Source of the DNA: Polynucleobacter meluiroseus
GTDB taxonomy: Bacteria > Pseudomonadota > Gammaproteobacteria > Burkholderiales > Burkholderiaceae
Assembly (NCBI GenBank): GCA_945901245.1
Contig: CAMDKY010000008.1
Location: forward strand, 1 to 53,243
Direction of reading: 5' to 3'
Length of the DNA stretch: 53,243 bases
The notes beneath the pieces are model-generated. The model made no database searches, was not told the DNA's origin, and saw only the letters and a program-made list of their open reading frames with translations. A program made the translations under genes and the position numbers. Shown in pieces: positions 21,201 through 29,240 of the stretch; within the stretch, counting starts at the first letter, position 1, and every line of letters starts with the position of its first letter.

Positions 21201-22445
21201 AAAAAACTGACCTTACTCAATCGGATTTGGCCTGATCTCCAATTGAGCGCAATTCAAAACGATGCGCAATTAGAACTGCAAATTACATCGCCTCTGGCGG
21301 CAGGGCAAATTCAATGGCAGCCTAAGAAAAAAACCAGTATTGCTGGGCAGCTCAGCGGCAAGCTAAGCGTCCTTCGTATTCCCGATGCGATTGACAGTTC
21401 AAACTCAGTCAATCCGGCGGTAAAAATACAAGACCCACTGCAAATGGCAGTCAGTGACTTTCCCAATATTGATATTGCTGTTGCAGACTTTAATTACGGC
21501 GATAAGCCACTTGGTAAGGTAAGTCTGAAAGCAAGTCGCTCGATCAACTCCATGGCAATTAATGCACTGCAAATTTCCAACCCGCAGGACACGGCATTGA
21601 TTACTGGCACTTGGCACGGGAGCGAGGGCTCGAAAAAAGAGCATTCTGATATAAATATTAATATGGCAATTAAAGACTTAGGTCCTATTGCAGCGCGCGG
21701 GAGCAACCCAAAATCAATCGAGGGTGGGGACGGAAGCATCACTGCAAAATTAGGGTGGAATGGCTCGCCGTTTCAGCCGCAGCTGACAACCCTCTCTGGT
21801 AAGGTGAACGTAGCGCTTGAAAAAGGTCGCTTATTGAAGGTCGATACTACGGCTGCAAAACTGTTTAGCGTACTCAGCCTGCAAAGCCTCTTACGCTTTG
21901 CGACGCTGGACTTACAAGGCAGCCTTGGCACTGTAGTAACGCAAGGTACCGCTTTTAAAACCATCACAGGCGATTTTGCCGTAAAGAATGGAATCGCTAA
22001 AACTGATAATTTTTTGATGCAACTAGACCAGGCGCGCGTTGCCATGACCGGCTCGATTGATGCTCCCAAAGAAACACAAGATTTGCGCATTACCGTTTTT
22101 CCGAGCATTGATGCAACCTCGGGCGCTTTAGCGGTATTTGCGATTAATCCGATTGCAGGACTTGGGGCATTGATTGGCCAATACCTGGTCACCAATCGAA
22201 TCAATAAGGCAATGCAATCCGATTACTTAGTCCAGGGCTCTTGGGCTGATCCAGAAATCATTCCACTGAATCAGCAAGGGCAGCCACTGGATCCCAAAGT
22301 CCTCGATAGCATTCGTGCGAAGGGCCTCCTCAAAGAACAGTCAAAGCCTGATGCACCCAGCCCAATGCCCCAGCCGGTACCAACGAGCGGTCAGAATTCA
22401 ATCGAATCCCTTAAAGGCTCTGGCGTTACTGCGACCCCCAATTAA
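18228..22445 (+). CDS. yhdP: YhdP family (AsmA-like, DUF3971) envelope protein
   Basis: A 1405-residue protein with one N-terminal membrane helix (about residues 29-50, RLIKVLLAVAVLAVSLHFGV) and a very long periplasmic part made of AsmA-type beta segments. The block PALEKLIGSRLGITVTMDDVRVSW is typical of the TIGR02099/YhdP group. In Escherichia coli YhdP, TamB and YdbH bridge the two membranes and carry phospholipid to the outer membrane; I infer the same role. The C-terminus has the AsmA_2 region (GSIDAPKETQDLRITVFPSI) and then a low-complexity proline- and serine-rich tail. It is usually found next to glnE, nit and tldD in this group of bacteria, as here. Confidence 0.88.
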   Translation: MLRKFTLSSLISGIKGSFVTPKWSRWFKRLIKVLLAVAVLAVSLHFGVRYLIWPQIETSKPALEKLIGSRLGITVTMDDVRVSWDGLRPEFNIDGLRFFERGTSNVSSSARNMPVLEIKSISGELSLLSFYHLAPYFQKLTIRDADLTAVRDQAGVVSIAGIALDPNESGYASSNWLLAQNTIELTNVVIHWRDLEKKKLNTDVRIESFGLTNGLRSHLAQMVGYLPGDPNPVRLSADFQHGLGSEPGNWRNWSGQFTWDFKGVNLNRLALDFKFPLPMLEGIVESRGLIGLSNGNLNGADAILLADDLRIQFKPERDLLEFGRLEAEIQETSKGKTRSVTTKKLAWRDFGSPKNTPLKELSPMSFYWTPPKAGEEIREFGFSSPRISVDDATRFALNLPLPNKLHRIIAGSKASGLLENVDIQWAEKKSALPLPKTLLPNTNLAFSIKADLSNFRFLGPRNVLPSVTNLTGRLETNEKQGSLLFNSPNLELDISGFLVDPKLKLNTANGSIRWQKQKNQWQINGSDVAFSNADVSASLTASYLFGDPKLTDSLTLNMQFDRATLAQAHRYLPVEMDRDARTYLSKAFTAGEIQNGSLLIKGDPDQIPYSEKNPGQFALNLPIKNASFSPVPTLPTARGIWPAFTNINGTVTMKGAALQVQVEKASYKNVALKSIQAKINDINATNSDLKVQGLASGDLGEFLDYIKPTPILLKRPAIAQSLAVRGPANLSVDLVIPLSGSKDPDLDIRLTLLGNQIQWSDHPPLLNAKGSLRITDDFPIPETLRADFLGGEVKATGQPSKGAEKLFTIVGGVNTNELKKHLINMSNSNLIPLINAMTGRINYEGQVRLENSNIESNLRLNLNAFDLAAPEPLKKVINTPLAGRLNIKSFSDQKNNSSAITWSGQIGDRIFTEGSSNTGSPARQAYSIGTPAILPQNGIAFALNTNELDLDAWQSFLKPTSPVSAANQKESSLHSQPIINNKAPIQVNAQIKKLTLLNRIWPDLQLSAIQNDAQLELQITSPLAAGQIQWQPKKKTSIAGQLSGKLSVLRIPDAIDSSNSVNPAVKIQDPLQMAVSDFPNIDIAVADFNYGDKPLGKVSLKASRSINSMAINALQISNPQDTALITGTWHGSEGSKKEHSDININMAIKDLGPIAARGSNPKSIEGGDGSITAKLGWNGSPFQPQLTTLSGKVNVALEKGRLLKVDTTAAKLFSVLSLQSLLRFATLDLQGSLGTVVTQGTAFKTITGDFAVKNGIAKTDNFLMQLDQARVAMTGSIDAPKETQDLRITVFPSIDATSGALAVFAINPIAGLGALIGQYLVTNRINKAMQSDYLVQGSWADPEIIPLNQQGQPLDPKVLDSIRAKGLLKEQSKPDAPSPMPQPVPTSGQNSIESLKGSGVTATPN

Positions 22446-22449
22446 GCTT

Positions 22450-22480
22450 AAGTAGTACGATTGCCTCATTACTACTTTTA
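22450..22480 (+). terminator. Probable terminator after the yhdP-type gene
   Basis: AAGTAGTA (22450-22457) pairs perfectly with TACTACTT (22470-22477) across a 12-base loop, and the stem runs into TTTTAGTT. It lies 4 bases after the yhdP stop. The A/T-rich stem is weak, so termination may be partial, leaving some read-through into nit and tldD. Confidence 0.4.
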
Positions 22481-22494
22481 GTTCATAAATTCCT

Positions 22495-23310
22495 ATGTCC
22501 GAACTGCGCGTTTGCTCGATTCAGATGGTATCCACACCCCTGCTGCACGAAAATTTAGATCGGGCGAGCTATTGGATTGCACAGGCTGCGGATAGCGGTG
22601 CAAAGCTTGTGCTTTTGCCGGAGTATTTTTGCCTCATGGGCTTGACCGATACCGACAAAGTAAAGGCAAGGGAAAAACCAGGCCGAGGACCGATCCAAGA
22701 TTGTTTGTCAAGCCTTGCAAAACAGCATGGTATTTATTTGGTTGCGGGAACCATTCCACTGGAATGCAGCGACCCAAACAAGGTACTCAACACAACCTTG
22801 GTATTTAATCCAGATGGCGTGCAAATTGCCCGCTACGACAAAATTCATTTATTCGGATTTCAGACAAACGAAGAGCGCTATCAAGAGTCCGAAACGATTG
22901 CGCCTGGGGATCAGCCAAGAAGTGTGTCGATTTCGGTTGCTGGGGTGAAATGGTGTTTTGGTTTAAGCATCTGTTACGACCTGCGCTTTCCTGAGCTTTA
23001 TCGTGCGATTGGGTTGGTGGATTGCCACCTTATTCCAGCGGCCTTTACTTACACCACTGGCAAAGACCATTGGGATATCTTATTACGTGCTAGAGCGATT
23101 GAAAACCAATGTTATGTCTTGGCATCAGCCCAAGGGGGACTTCATCAGAATCAGCGTCGTACCTGGGGCAATACGATGTTGATTGACCCGTGGGGGAAGG
23201 TTATGGAGACCTTGGATCAGGGCGAGGGATTAGTACAGGGTATTCTGAGCAAAGAACAGTTAAACGCGGTACGCTCTAAATTACCAGCATTGCACCACCG
23301 CACAATGTGA
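22495..23310 (+). CDS. Carbon-nitrogen hydrolase (Nit/deaminated glutathione amidase type)
   Basis: A 271-residue nitrilase-superfamily amidase. The Glu-Lys-Cys triad is visible: E43 in LLPEYFCLMG, K116 in YDKIHLFGF and C160 in LSICYDLRFPELYR. This pattern fits the Nit1/Nit2/YafV-like branch, whose members hydrolyse deaminated glutathione or omega-amidates; I cannot choose a substrate from sequence alone. It sits between the yhdP-type gene and tldD, 22 bases before the tldD start, in the order found in many betaproteobacteria. Confidence 0.9.
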   Translation: MSELRVCSIQMVSTPLLHENLDRASYWIAQAADSGAKLVLLPEYFCLMGLTDTDKVKAREKPGRGPIQDCLSSLAKQHGIYLVAGTIPLECSDPNKVLNTTLVFNPDGVQIARYDKIHLFGFQTNEERYQESETIAPGDQPRSVSISVAGVKWCFGLSICYDLRFPELYRAIGLVDCHLIPAAFTYTTGKDHWDILLRARAIENQCYVLASAQGGLHQNQRRTWGNTMLIDPWGKVMETLDQGEGLVQGILSKEQLNAVRSKLPALHHRTM

Positions 23311-23332
23311 TTTTTTGAAAGACACTGCATTT

Positions 23333-24817
23333 ATGAATGATGTTCGCATAGCGCCTAAACAGGCTCAGCCCAAACAGCAGAGTGATTTACTGCAGATCGC
23401 GAAGTCCATTTTGCTTGAGCCCAGCGGACTCACTGAGGCTGATTTGCAGGATACCTTTGGAGTCATGTACGCCCATCGCTTGGATGATGCTGATCTGTAC
23501 TTTCAGCACACGCGTAATGAAAGCTGGAGCCTAGAAGAGGGCATCGTTAAGTCCGGTAGCTTTAGCATTGATCAAGGCGTTGGTGTGCGCGCCATCTATG
23601 GTGATAAAACCGCATTTGCCTATTCAGATGAAATCAACTTACCCGCCTTGCTGAAGTCCGCTAAAGCAACCCGGGTAATCGGTCCATCCGGCGGTAAGAA
23701 CGCCATCACCAAAACCATGTCGACTCCAGCAGCAAATACCTTGTATTCAGGACTAAACCCCCTGGACTCCCTCAGCCCCACCGAGAAAATCGCCTTATTA
23801 GAGGCGATTGAGCGGCGTGCTAAGGCGCGTGATCCAAGGGTAATTCAGGTCATGGCCAGTCTAGCTGGTGAATTTGATGTGGTGCTTGTCGTTCGCGCAA
23901 ACGGCTTACTCGCCGCTGACATCCGGCCACTCGTGCGCGTTTCGGTTCATGTGATTGCCGAGCAAAATGGCCGTCGCGAGTCGGGCTCTGCTGGCGGCGG
24001 CGCTCGCCATGATTACGGCTATTTCACCTCAGACCTAGTAAATCAGTGGGTTGATGAAGCCGTGGATAGCGCGCTCCTCAATTTAGAGTCGCGCCCTGCT
24101 CCCGCCGGCCCGATGACAGTCGTGATGGGCCCGGGTTGGCCTGGCGTATTACTGCACGAGGCCATCGGCCATGGCCTAGAGGGCGACTTTAATCGCAAGG
24201 GGTCTTCTGCTTTTGCGGGTCGCATTGGCCAACGGGTCGCTGCTAATGGCGTTACGGTGGTGGATGACGGCACCCTCGCTGGGCGACGTGGCTCCCTCAA
24301 TATCGATGATGAGGGCACACCAACCCAATGCACTACCTTGATTGAAGACGGTATCTTGAAAGGGTATATACAAGATAGCCTCAACGCCCGCCTAATGAAA
24401 ATGCCACTAACTGGCAACGGCCGGCGCGAGAGTTTTGCCTCCCTGCCGATGCCGCGTATGACGAACACCTACATGCTGGCTGGCAAAGAGGACCCCCAAG
24501 AAATTGTCGCCAGCATCAAACGGGGCCTTTATGCGGTGAACTTTGGTGGCGGTCAGGTGGACATTACCAGCGGAAAATTTGTGTTTTCGGCATCGGAAGC
24601 CTACTGGGTTGAGAACGGCAAAATTCAATACCCCGTCAAAGGTGCCACCATCATTGGCAACGGCCCAGAGTCCCTTAAGCAGGTTTCCATGATTGGCAAC
24701 GACCTCAAACTCGATAGCGGCGTTGGCGTTTGCGGCAAAGAGGGGCAAAGTGTACCGGTAGGCGTTGGCCAGCCAACCCTCAGGATCGATGGCATGACGG
24801 TAGGGGGTACGGCCTAA
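23333..24817 (+). CDS. tldD: Metalloprotease TldD
   Basis: TldD with its partner PmbA/TldE forms a zinc peptidase that degrades small unfolded or modified peptides. The 494-residue protein has the HEAIGH (HExxxH) zinc motif followed by GLEGDFNRKGSSAFAGRIG, and the C-terminal GGGQVDITSGKFVFSASEAYW block of TldD. I start it at the ATG at 23333; the frame also permits a TTG at 23315, only 4 bases after the nit stop. PmbA is not in this window, which is usual because the partners are often unlinked. aroG follows after 18 bases. Confidence 0.96.
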   Translation: MNDVRIAPKQAQPKQQSDLLQIAKSILLEPSGLTEADLQDTFGVMYAHRLDDADLYFQHTRNESWSLEEGIVKSGSFSIDQGVGVRAIYGDKTAFAYSDEINLPALLKSAKATRVIGPSGGKNAITKTMSTPAANTLYSGLNPLDSLSPTEKIALLEAIERRAKARDPRVIQVMASLAGEFDVVLVVRANGLLAADIRPLVRVSVHVIAEQNGRRESGSAGGGARHDYGYFTSDLVNQWVDEAVDSALLNLESRPAPAGPMTVVMGPGWPGVLLHEAIGHGLEGDFNRKGSSAFAGRIGQRVAANGVTVVDDGTLAGRRGSLNIDDEGTPTQCTTLIEDGILKGYIQDSLNARLMKMPLTGNGRRESFASLPMPRMTNTYMLAGKEDPQEIVASIKRGLYAVNFGGGQVDITSGKFVFSASEAYWVENGKIQYPVKGATIIGNGPESLKQVSMIGNDLKLDSGVGVCGKEGQSVPVGVGQPTLRIDGMTVGGTA

Positions 24818-24835
24818 TCAGCTTAAAATACGGAT

Positions 24836-25957
24836 ATGAGCAATCGAACCAATATCACCCCCGAAAACTGGTATGCCAGCGTGGATAAAACCTCGGATAC
24901 CGACGACCAACGCATTCACAACATTACGGTACTGCCACCGCCAGAGCACCTGATTCGTTTTTTTCCCATCGCCGGCACCGCGATTGAAAAATTAATCAGC
25001 CAAACGCGCAGCAAAATTCGTAATTTAATTCATGGCAAGGATGATCGACTCTTGGTCATCATCGGTCCATGTTCCATTCATGATCCCAGAGCAGCGCTCG
25101 AGTATTGCCAACGCCTCTTAGCCGAACGCAAGCGCTTTTCGGGTGAACTGGAAATCGTCATGCGGGTCTATTTTGAAAAACCCCGCACCACCGTTGGCTG
25201 GAAGGGTTTAATCAATGACCCGTATCTGGATGAGAGTTTCCGTATCGAAGAAGGTCTGCGAATTGCGCGTCAGGTGTTGATGGAAATCAACCGCATGGGC
25301 ATGCCAGCCGGTAGCGAATTTTTGGATGTCATCTCACCACAATACATTGCTGATTTAATCTCTTGGGGAGCGATTGGCGCGCGTACTACCGAGAGTCAAG
25401 TACACCGCGAGCTCGCCTCTGGCTTGTCTGCTCCGATCGGATTTAAGAATGGCACGGATGGCAATATCCGCATTGCAACGGATGCAATTCAAGCGGCGCG
25501 CAGAGCCCACCACTTTTTGTCGGTCCATAAAAATGGTCAAGTTGCGATAGTGGAAACCAATGGCAATAAAGATTGCCACGTCATTCTGCGCGGTGGTAAG
25601 GAGCCTAACTACGAAGCTAAATTTGTTAACGCAGCATGCGCAGAGCTTGAGGCTGCAAAGTTACCGGCTATGCTGATGGTTGATTTATCGCACGCCAACT
25701 CGAGCAAACAACATGAGCGTCAGATCACGGTTGCCGATGACATTGCAAAACAGATTGAATCGGGCTCACGCAATATCTTTGGCGTCATGATTGAAAGTCA
25801 CCTCAATGGTGGCGCGCAAAAATTTACCCCCGGCAAAGACGATGCAAGCGCACTTGAGTATGGCAAGAGCATTACTGATGCCTGTATTAATTGGGATGAC
25901 TCAGTCAAGGTCCTTGAGCGCTTAGCGCAAGCAGTCAAGAAACGCCGACGTAGCTAA
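24836..25957 (+). CDS. aroG: 3-deoxy-7-phosphoheptulonate synthase (class I DAHP synthase)
   Basis: AroG condenses phosphoenolpyruvate and erythrose 4-phosphate, the first step of aromatic amino acid synthesis. The 373-residue protein has VIIGPCSIHDPRAALEY, the KPRTTVGWKGLINDP block and the FKNGTDGNI motif, all marking the class I (AroFGH) type that is feedback-inhibited by an aromatic amino acid. The isozyme specificity (Phe or Tyr) cannot be fixed by eye; the symbol aroG is the usual default for this order. It follows tldD closely and converges with the cobalamin adenosyltransferase. Confidence 0.95.
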   Translation: MSNRTNITPENWYASVDKTSDTDDQRIHNITVLPPPEHLIRFFPIAGTAIEKLISQTRSKIRNLIHGKDDRLLVIIGPCSIHDPRAALEYCQRLLAERKRFSGELEIVMRVYFEKPRTTVGWKGLINDPYLDESFRIEEGLRIARQVLMEINRMGMPAGSEFLDVISPQYIADLISWGAIGARTTESQVHRELASGLSAPIGFKNGTDGNIRIATDAIQAARRAHHFLSVHKNGQVAIVETNGNKDCHVILRGGKEPNYEAKFVNAACAELEAAKLPAMLMVDLSHANSSKQHERQITVADDIAKQIESGSRNIFGVMIESHLNGGAQKFTPGKDDASALEYGKSITDACINWDDSVKVLERLAQAVKKRRRS

Positions 25958-25978
25958 GTCAATTGAAGTGACTCTGGA

Positions 25979-26545
25979 CTAATTGGATTTATTCTGATTT
26001 TTCCAGAGAATATCCTGGCCACCGGCAGCGCGATTTAAAACCCGCGCCAACACAAACAGCAAATCCGACAAGCGATTCACATACTGGCGCGGCGAGTCAT
26101 GCAGGGTATCGTGCCAACCGAGCTTAACGATGGAACGCTCAGCACGGCGGCACACCGTTCTGCAGACATGGGCTTGCGCTGCTGCGCGCGTACCGCCTGG
26201 TAGGATAAATTCGGTCAGCGGCGGCAGGGTATCGTTGTACTGCTTAAGCCACGTATCCAGTTGCGCTACCTGCTCTTCTTTGAGTAAGGTGTAATTCGGA
26301 ATGCAGAGTTCCCCACCCAAATCAAATAAATCATGTTGCACTCGCAAAAACAGTGCCTGCATCTCGCCGTTAATGGCCTCAGGGATGGCTTCGGTCATCA
26401 AAACACCGATTTCGGAGTTGAGTTCATCCACATCGCCCATGGCGCAGATACGCAAATGGTCCTTTTCGACCCGGCTACCATCGCCCAAACCAGTCATGCC
26501 GGCATCGCCGGTTCGCGTTGTAATTTTTGAAAGTCGATTTCCCAT
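25979..26545 (-). CDS. Cob(I)yrinic acid a,c-diamide adenosyltransferase, PduO type
   Basis: A 188-residue PduO-type ATP:cob(I)alamin adenosyltransferase, which forms the cobalt-carbon bond of adenosylcobalamin. Landmarks are the ATP-binding TTRTGDAGMTGLGDGSRV near the N-terminus, MGDVDELNSEIG, and VCRRAERSIVKL near the C-terminus. No other cobalamin gene is nearby, so the enzyme probably serves salvage for a B12-dependent enzyme encoded elsewhere. It diverges from glcD, with 31 bases between the starts, and converges with aroG. Confidence 0.94.
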   Translation of the reverse strand: MGNRLSKITTRTGDAGMTGLGDGSRVEKDHLRICAMGDVDELNSEIGVLMTEAIPEAINGEMQALFLRVQHDLFDLGGELCIPNYTLLKEEQVAQLDTWLKQYNDTLPPLTEFILPGGTRAAAQAHVCRTVCRRAERSIVKLGWHDTLHDSPRQYVNRLSDLLFVLARVLNRAAGGQDILWKNQNKSN

Positions 26546-26576
26546 CAGCAGATTATAGGTAAATGGCTAAAATGGA

Positions 26577-28076
26577 ATGATGAATACTGTCGCCCCCCCA
26601 CCCGATCTCCTTGAAATTCAGGCTTTGCAGGCTAAATTAGTTGCTGCGCTCAAGCCCATCTTGGCTGAGGATGGTCTTTTATGGGAACCCGAGGACACAA
26701 TCCCCTATGAATGTGATGGTTTAGCGGCCTATCGGCGCATGCCTTTGGCAGTTGCTTTGCCTGAAAACGAAGCGCAAGTGTCGCGTATTTTGCAAATCTG
26801 CCATGCCATGAGCATACCCGTAGTGCCTCGTGGTGCTGGGACAGGCTTATCAGGCGGGGCCATGCCGATATCGCAGGGCCTCGTTTTGTCGCTAGCCAAG
26901 CTTAAAAAGATTCTGGACATCAATCCGTTTACGCGTACCGCTGTTGTTCAGCCTGGGGTTCGCAACCTCGCGATTTCAGAGGCAGTTGCCCATCTGGGTT
27001 TGTATTACGCGCCAGACCCTTCTTCGCAAATCGCCTGCACCATTGGCGGCAATGTCAATGAAAACTCGGGCGGCGTACACTGCTTGAAATACGGCCTCAC
27101 CTTGCACAATGTCTTGCGTGTCCGCGGCATTTTGATGAATGGTGAAATCGTCGAATTTGGCAGCTTAGCTCCAGATGCGCCTGGTCTGGATTTGCTCTCG
27201 ATTGTGATGGGTAGCGAAGGCATGTTGGCTGTCATTACGGAAGTCACTGTAAAGCTCGTTCCCAAGCCTAAATTAGCTCAAGTTATCATGGCCAGTTTTG
27301 ATGACATCGAAAAAGGGGGCAATGCGGTTGCAGCCATTATTGCAGCCGGCATTATTCCAGCGGGCCTTGAAATGATGGATAAAGCAACCACCCGTGCGGT
27401 GGAAGAATTTGTACATGCGGGCTACGATTTAGATGCGGTAGCGATCTTGCTGTGTGAGTCCGATGGCACGCCCGAAGAGGTTGCCGAAGAGATTGGGCGC
27501 ATGACTACCGTATTAGAAAAGGCCGGTGCCAGCGGCATTCGGGTCTCCGCAAATGAAAATGAACGCCTGCGGTTTTGGAGTGGTCGCAAAAATGCGTTTC
27601 CAGCAGCAGGCCGAATTGCTGCCGACTATTACTGCATGGATGGCACGATTCCGCGGCGCCACATTGCAACCCTGTTACTTCGCATTCAGGAGATGGAAAA
27701 GAAATACAGCCTTCGCTGCCTCAACGTCTTGCACGCAGGCGATGGCAATATGCATCCGCTGATTCTATTTAATGGCGCAGATGCGGATGAGTGGCACCGT
27801 GCTGAAGAGTTTGGTACCGATATCCTTGAGGCCTGCGTTGAACTGGGCGGTACCATTACCGGCGAACACGGCGTTGGCATTGAAAAAATCAATTCCATGT
27901 GCGTGCAATTTGGCGAGCATGAGCGGGAGTTATTTTGGGGCGTGAAGCGAGCCTTTGATCCAGCCCAGCTCATGAATCCAGATAAAGCCATTCCAACCCT
28001 CAATCGCTGTGCCGAATACGGCCGCATGCGTATCAGTGGTGGCAAGTTACCGCACCCTGAGTTGGAGCGTTTTTAA
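26577..28076 (+). CDS. glcD: Glycolate oxidase subunit GlcD (FAD-linked oxidase)
   Basis: The large flavin subunit of the membrane-associated glycolate oxidase, which turns glycolate into glyoxylate. The 499-residue protein has the PCMH-type FAD domain (VVPRGAGTGLSGGAMPISQG, about residues 80-100; IGGNVNENSGGVHCLKYG) and a C-terminal FAD-oxidase domain ending in the ITGEHGVGIEKI motif. Two ATG codons stand in tandem at 26577 and 26580. It is the first gene of glcDEF; the stop shares one base with the glcE start (TAATG), indicating coupling. For a freshwater heterotroph, glycolate excreted by algae is a likely substrate source (inference). Confidence 0.94.
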   Translation: MMNTVAPPPDLLEIQALQAKLVAALKPILAEDGLLWEPEDTIPYECDGLAAYRRMPLAVALPENEAQVSRILQICHAMSIPVVPRGAGTGLSGGAMPISQGLVLSLAKLKKILDINPFTRTAVVQPGVRNLAISEAVAHLGLYYAPDPSSQIACTIGGNVNENSGGVHCLKYGLTLHNVLRVRGILMNGEIVEFGSLAPDAPGLDLLSIVMGSEGMLAVITEVTVKLVPKPKLAQVIMASFDDIEKGGNAVAAIIAAGIIPAGLEMMDKATTRAVEEFVHAGYDLDAVAILLCESDGTPEEVAEEIGRMTTVLEKAGASGIRVSANENERLRFWSGRKNAFPAAGRIAADYYCMDGTIPRRHIATLLLRIQEMEKKYSLRCLNVLHAGDGNMHPLILFNGADADEWHRAEEFGTDILEACVELGGTITGEHGVGIEKINSMCVQFGEHERELFWGVKRAFDPAQLMNPDKAIPTLNRCAEYGRMRISGGKLPHPELERF

Positions 28077-29227
28077 TGAGCGATGTGCAGATTCAGCAAT
28101 TCCGCGATCAAATTCAAACAGCGGCCCATGCTAATACGGTGCTATCGATTGAAGGGGGTGGCTCGAAAGCCTGGTACGGCAATCCCAACACGCACAAAAA
28201 GTTACTGACTAGCTCGTTTCACGGAATCCTCGACTACCAGCCAGAAGAGCTTGTCATCACAGCGCGTGCAGGAACACCGCTCAGCACAATTGAAGCCGTG
28301 CTGGCGGAAAAAAATCAGATGTTGGCATTTGAGCCCCCGCACTTTGGGGGGCATGCGACATTTGGTGGCGCAGTTAGCGCCGGCCTTGCTGGTCCGGGAC
28401 GGATCAGTGGTGGCAACTTACGTGGCTATGTATTGGGCACGCGCTTGATGGACGGACAGGGGCACGATTTATTGTTTGGCGGCAAGGTCATGAAAAACGT
28501 CGCTGGCTATGATGTCTCGCGACTGCTTCCTGGCTCCTTGGGCACCTTTGCTTTAATACTCGAGGCCTCGGTTAAGGTGTTACCAAAACCCGCCGCTACC
28601 GCAAGCTTACGCTGCTCTATTTCAGAGGCACGCGCTTTAACGGTTCTTAATAAATGGGCAGGTCAACCCCTGCCCTTATCGGCTAGCTGCTGGATCGGTA
28701 CGGGCGATACCAACACCGATGGGGAGCTCACGATTCGCCTTGCGGGTGCCATTGCCGCAGTCCACTCAGCCACTGCCCTAATGAAAACCACGCTGGGTGC
28801 GAGTGAGCTCGATCCCGCTACTGCTGATGTGTTTTGGCATAACTTGCGTGAACAGCAATTGGATTGCTTTCATGATCTGGGCGGCGATGAAGTGCTCTAT
28901 CGCTTAGCGCTCCCTGCCATCTGTCCCGCAATTCAATTTACTGGATTTTCGTCTAGTGCTGCTTCGCACAAGCGCATACTTGAGTGGCATGGGCAGCAGC
29001 GCTGGTGGTATGGGCCGGGCGATGCAGCGACCCAAGCCAAAGTGAAAGCCAAAGCGATTGAGCATGGCGGTCATGCGAGCTGCTTTCGGGTTGGTAGTCA
29101 TGGTGTAGACCAGCGCTTCACCTTGCTAAGTGACCAAGCTCACAGTAAAGCGCTCGTTGCCGTACAAAATCAATTACGTAAGGCATTTGATCCATCCGGG
29201 GTCTTTGCAACCGGTCGCCTTCCCTAG
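28076..29227 (+). CDS. glcE: Glycolate oxidase subunit GlcE (FAD-binding)
   Basis: The second flavin-binding subunit of glycolate oxidase, 383 residues. It has its own PCMH FAD domain (LVITARAGTPLSTIEAVLAEK; FEPPHFGGHATFGGAVSAGLAGPGR; GGKVMKNVAGYDVSRLLPGS) but is shorter than GlcD. The ending KAFDPSGVFATGRL is typical of the family. Overlap of the start with the glcD stop and a 13-base gap to glcF show a tight three-gene operon. Confidence 0.94.
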   Translation: MSDVQIQQFRDQIQTAAHANTVLSIEGGGSKAWYGNPNTHKKLLTSSFHGILDYQPEELVITARAGTPLSTIEAVLAEKNQMLAFEPPHFGGHATFGGAVSAGLAGPGRISGGNLRGYVLGTRLMDGQGHDLLFGGKVMKNVAGYDVSRLLPGSLGTFALILEASVKVLPKPAATASLRCSISEARALTVLNKWAGQPLPLSASCWIGTGDTNTDGELTIRLAGAIAAVHSATALMKTTLGASELDPATADVFWHNLREQQLDCFHDLGGDEVLYRLALPAICPAIQFTGFSSSAASHKRILEWHGQQRWWYGPGDAATQAKVKAKAIEHGGHASCFRVGSHGVDQRFTLLSDQAHSKALVAVQNQLRKAFDPSGVFATGRLP

Positions 29228-29240
29228 ATAAGCCATTGAT

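Noticed and set aside
25957..25973. AGTCA/TGACT inverted repeat between aroG and the adenosyltransferase gene
   Set aside because: Only 5 base pairs, no U-run, and it overlaps the aroG stop; too weak to call a terminator.
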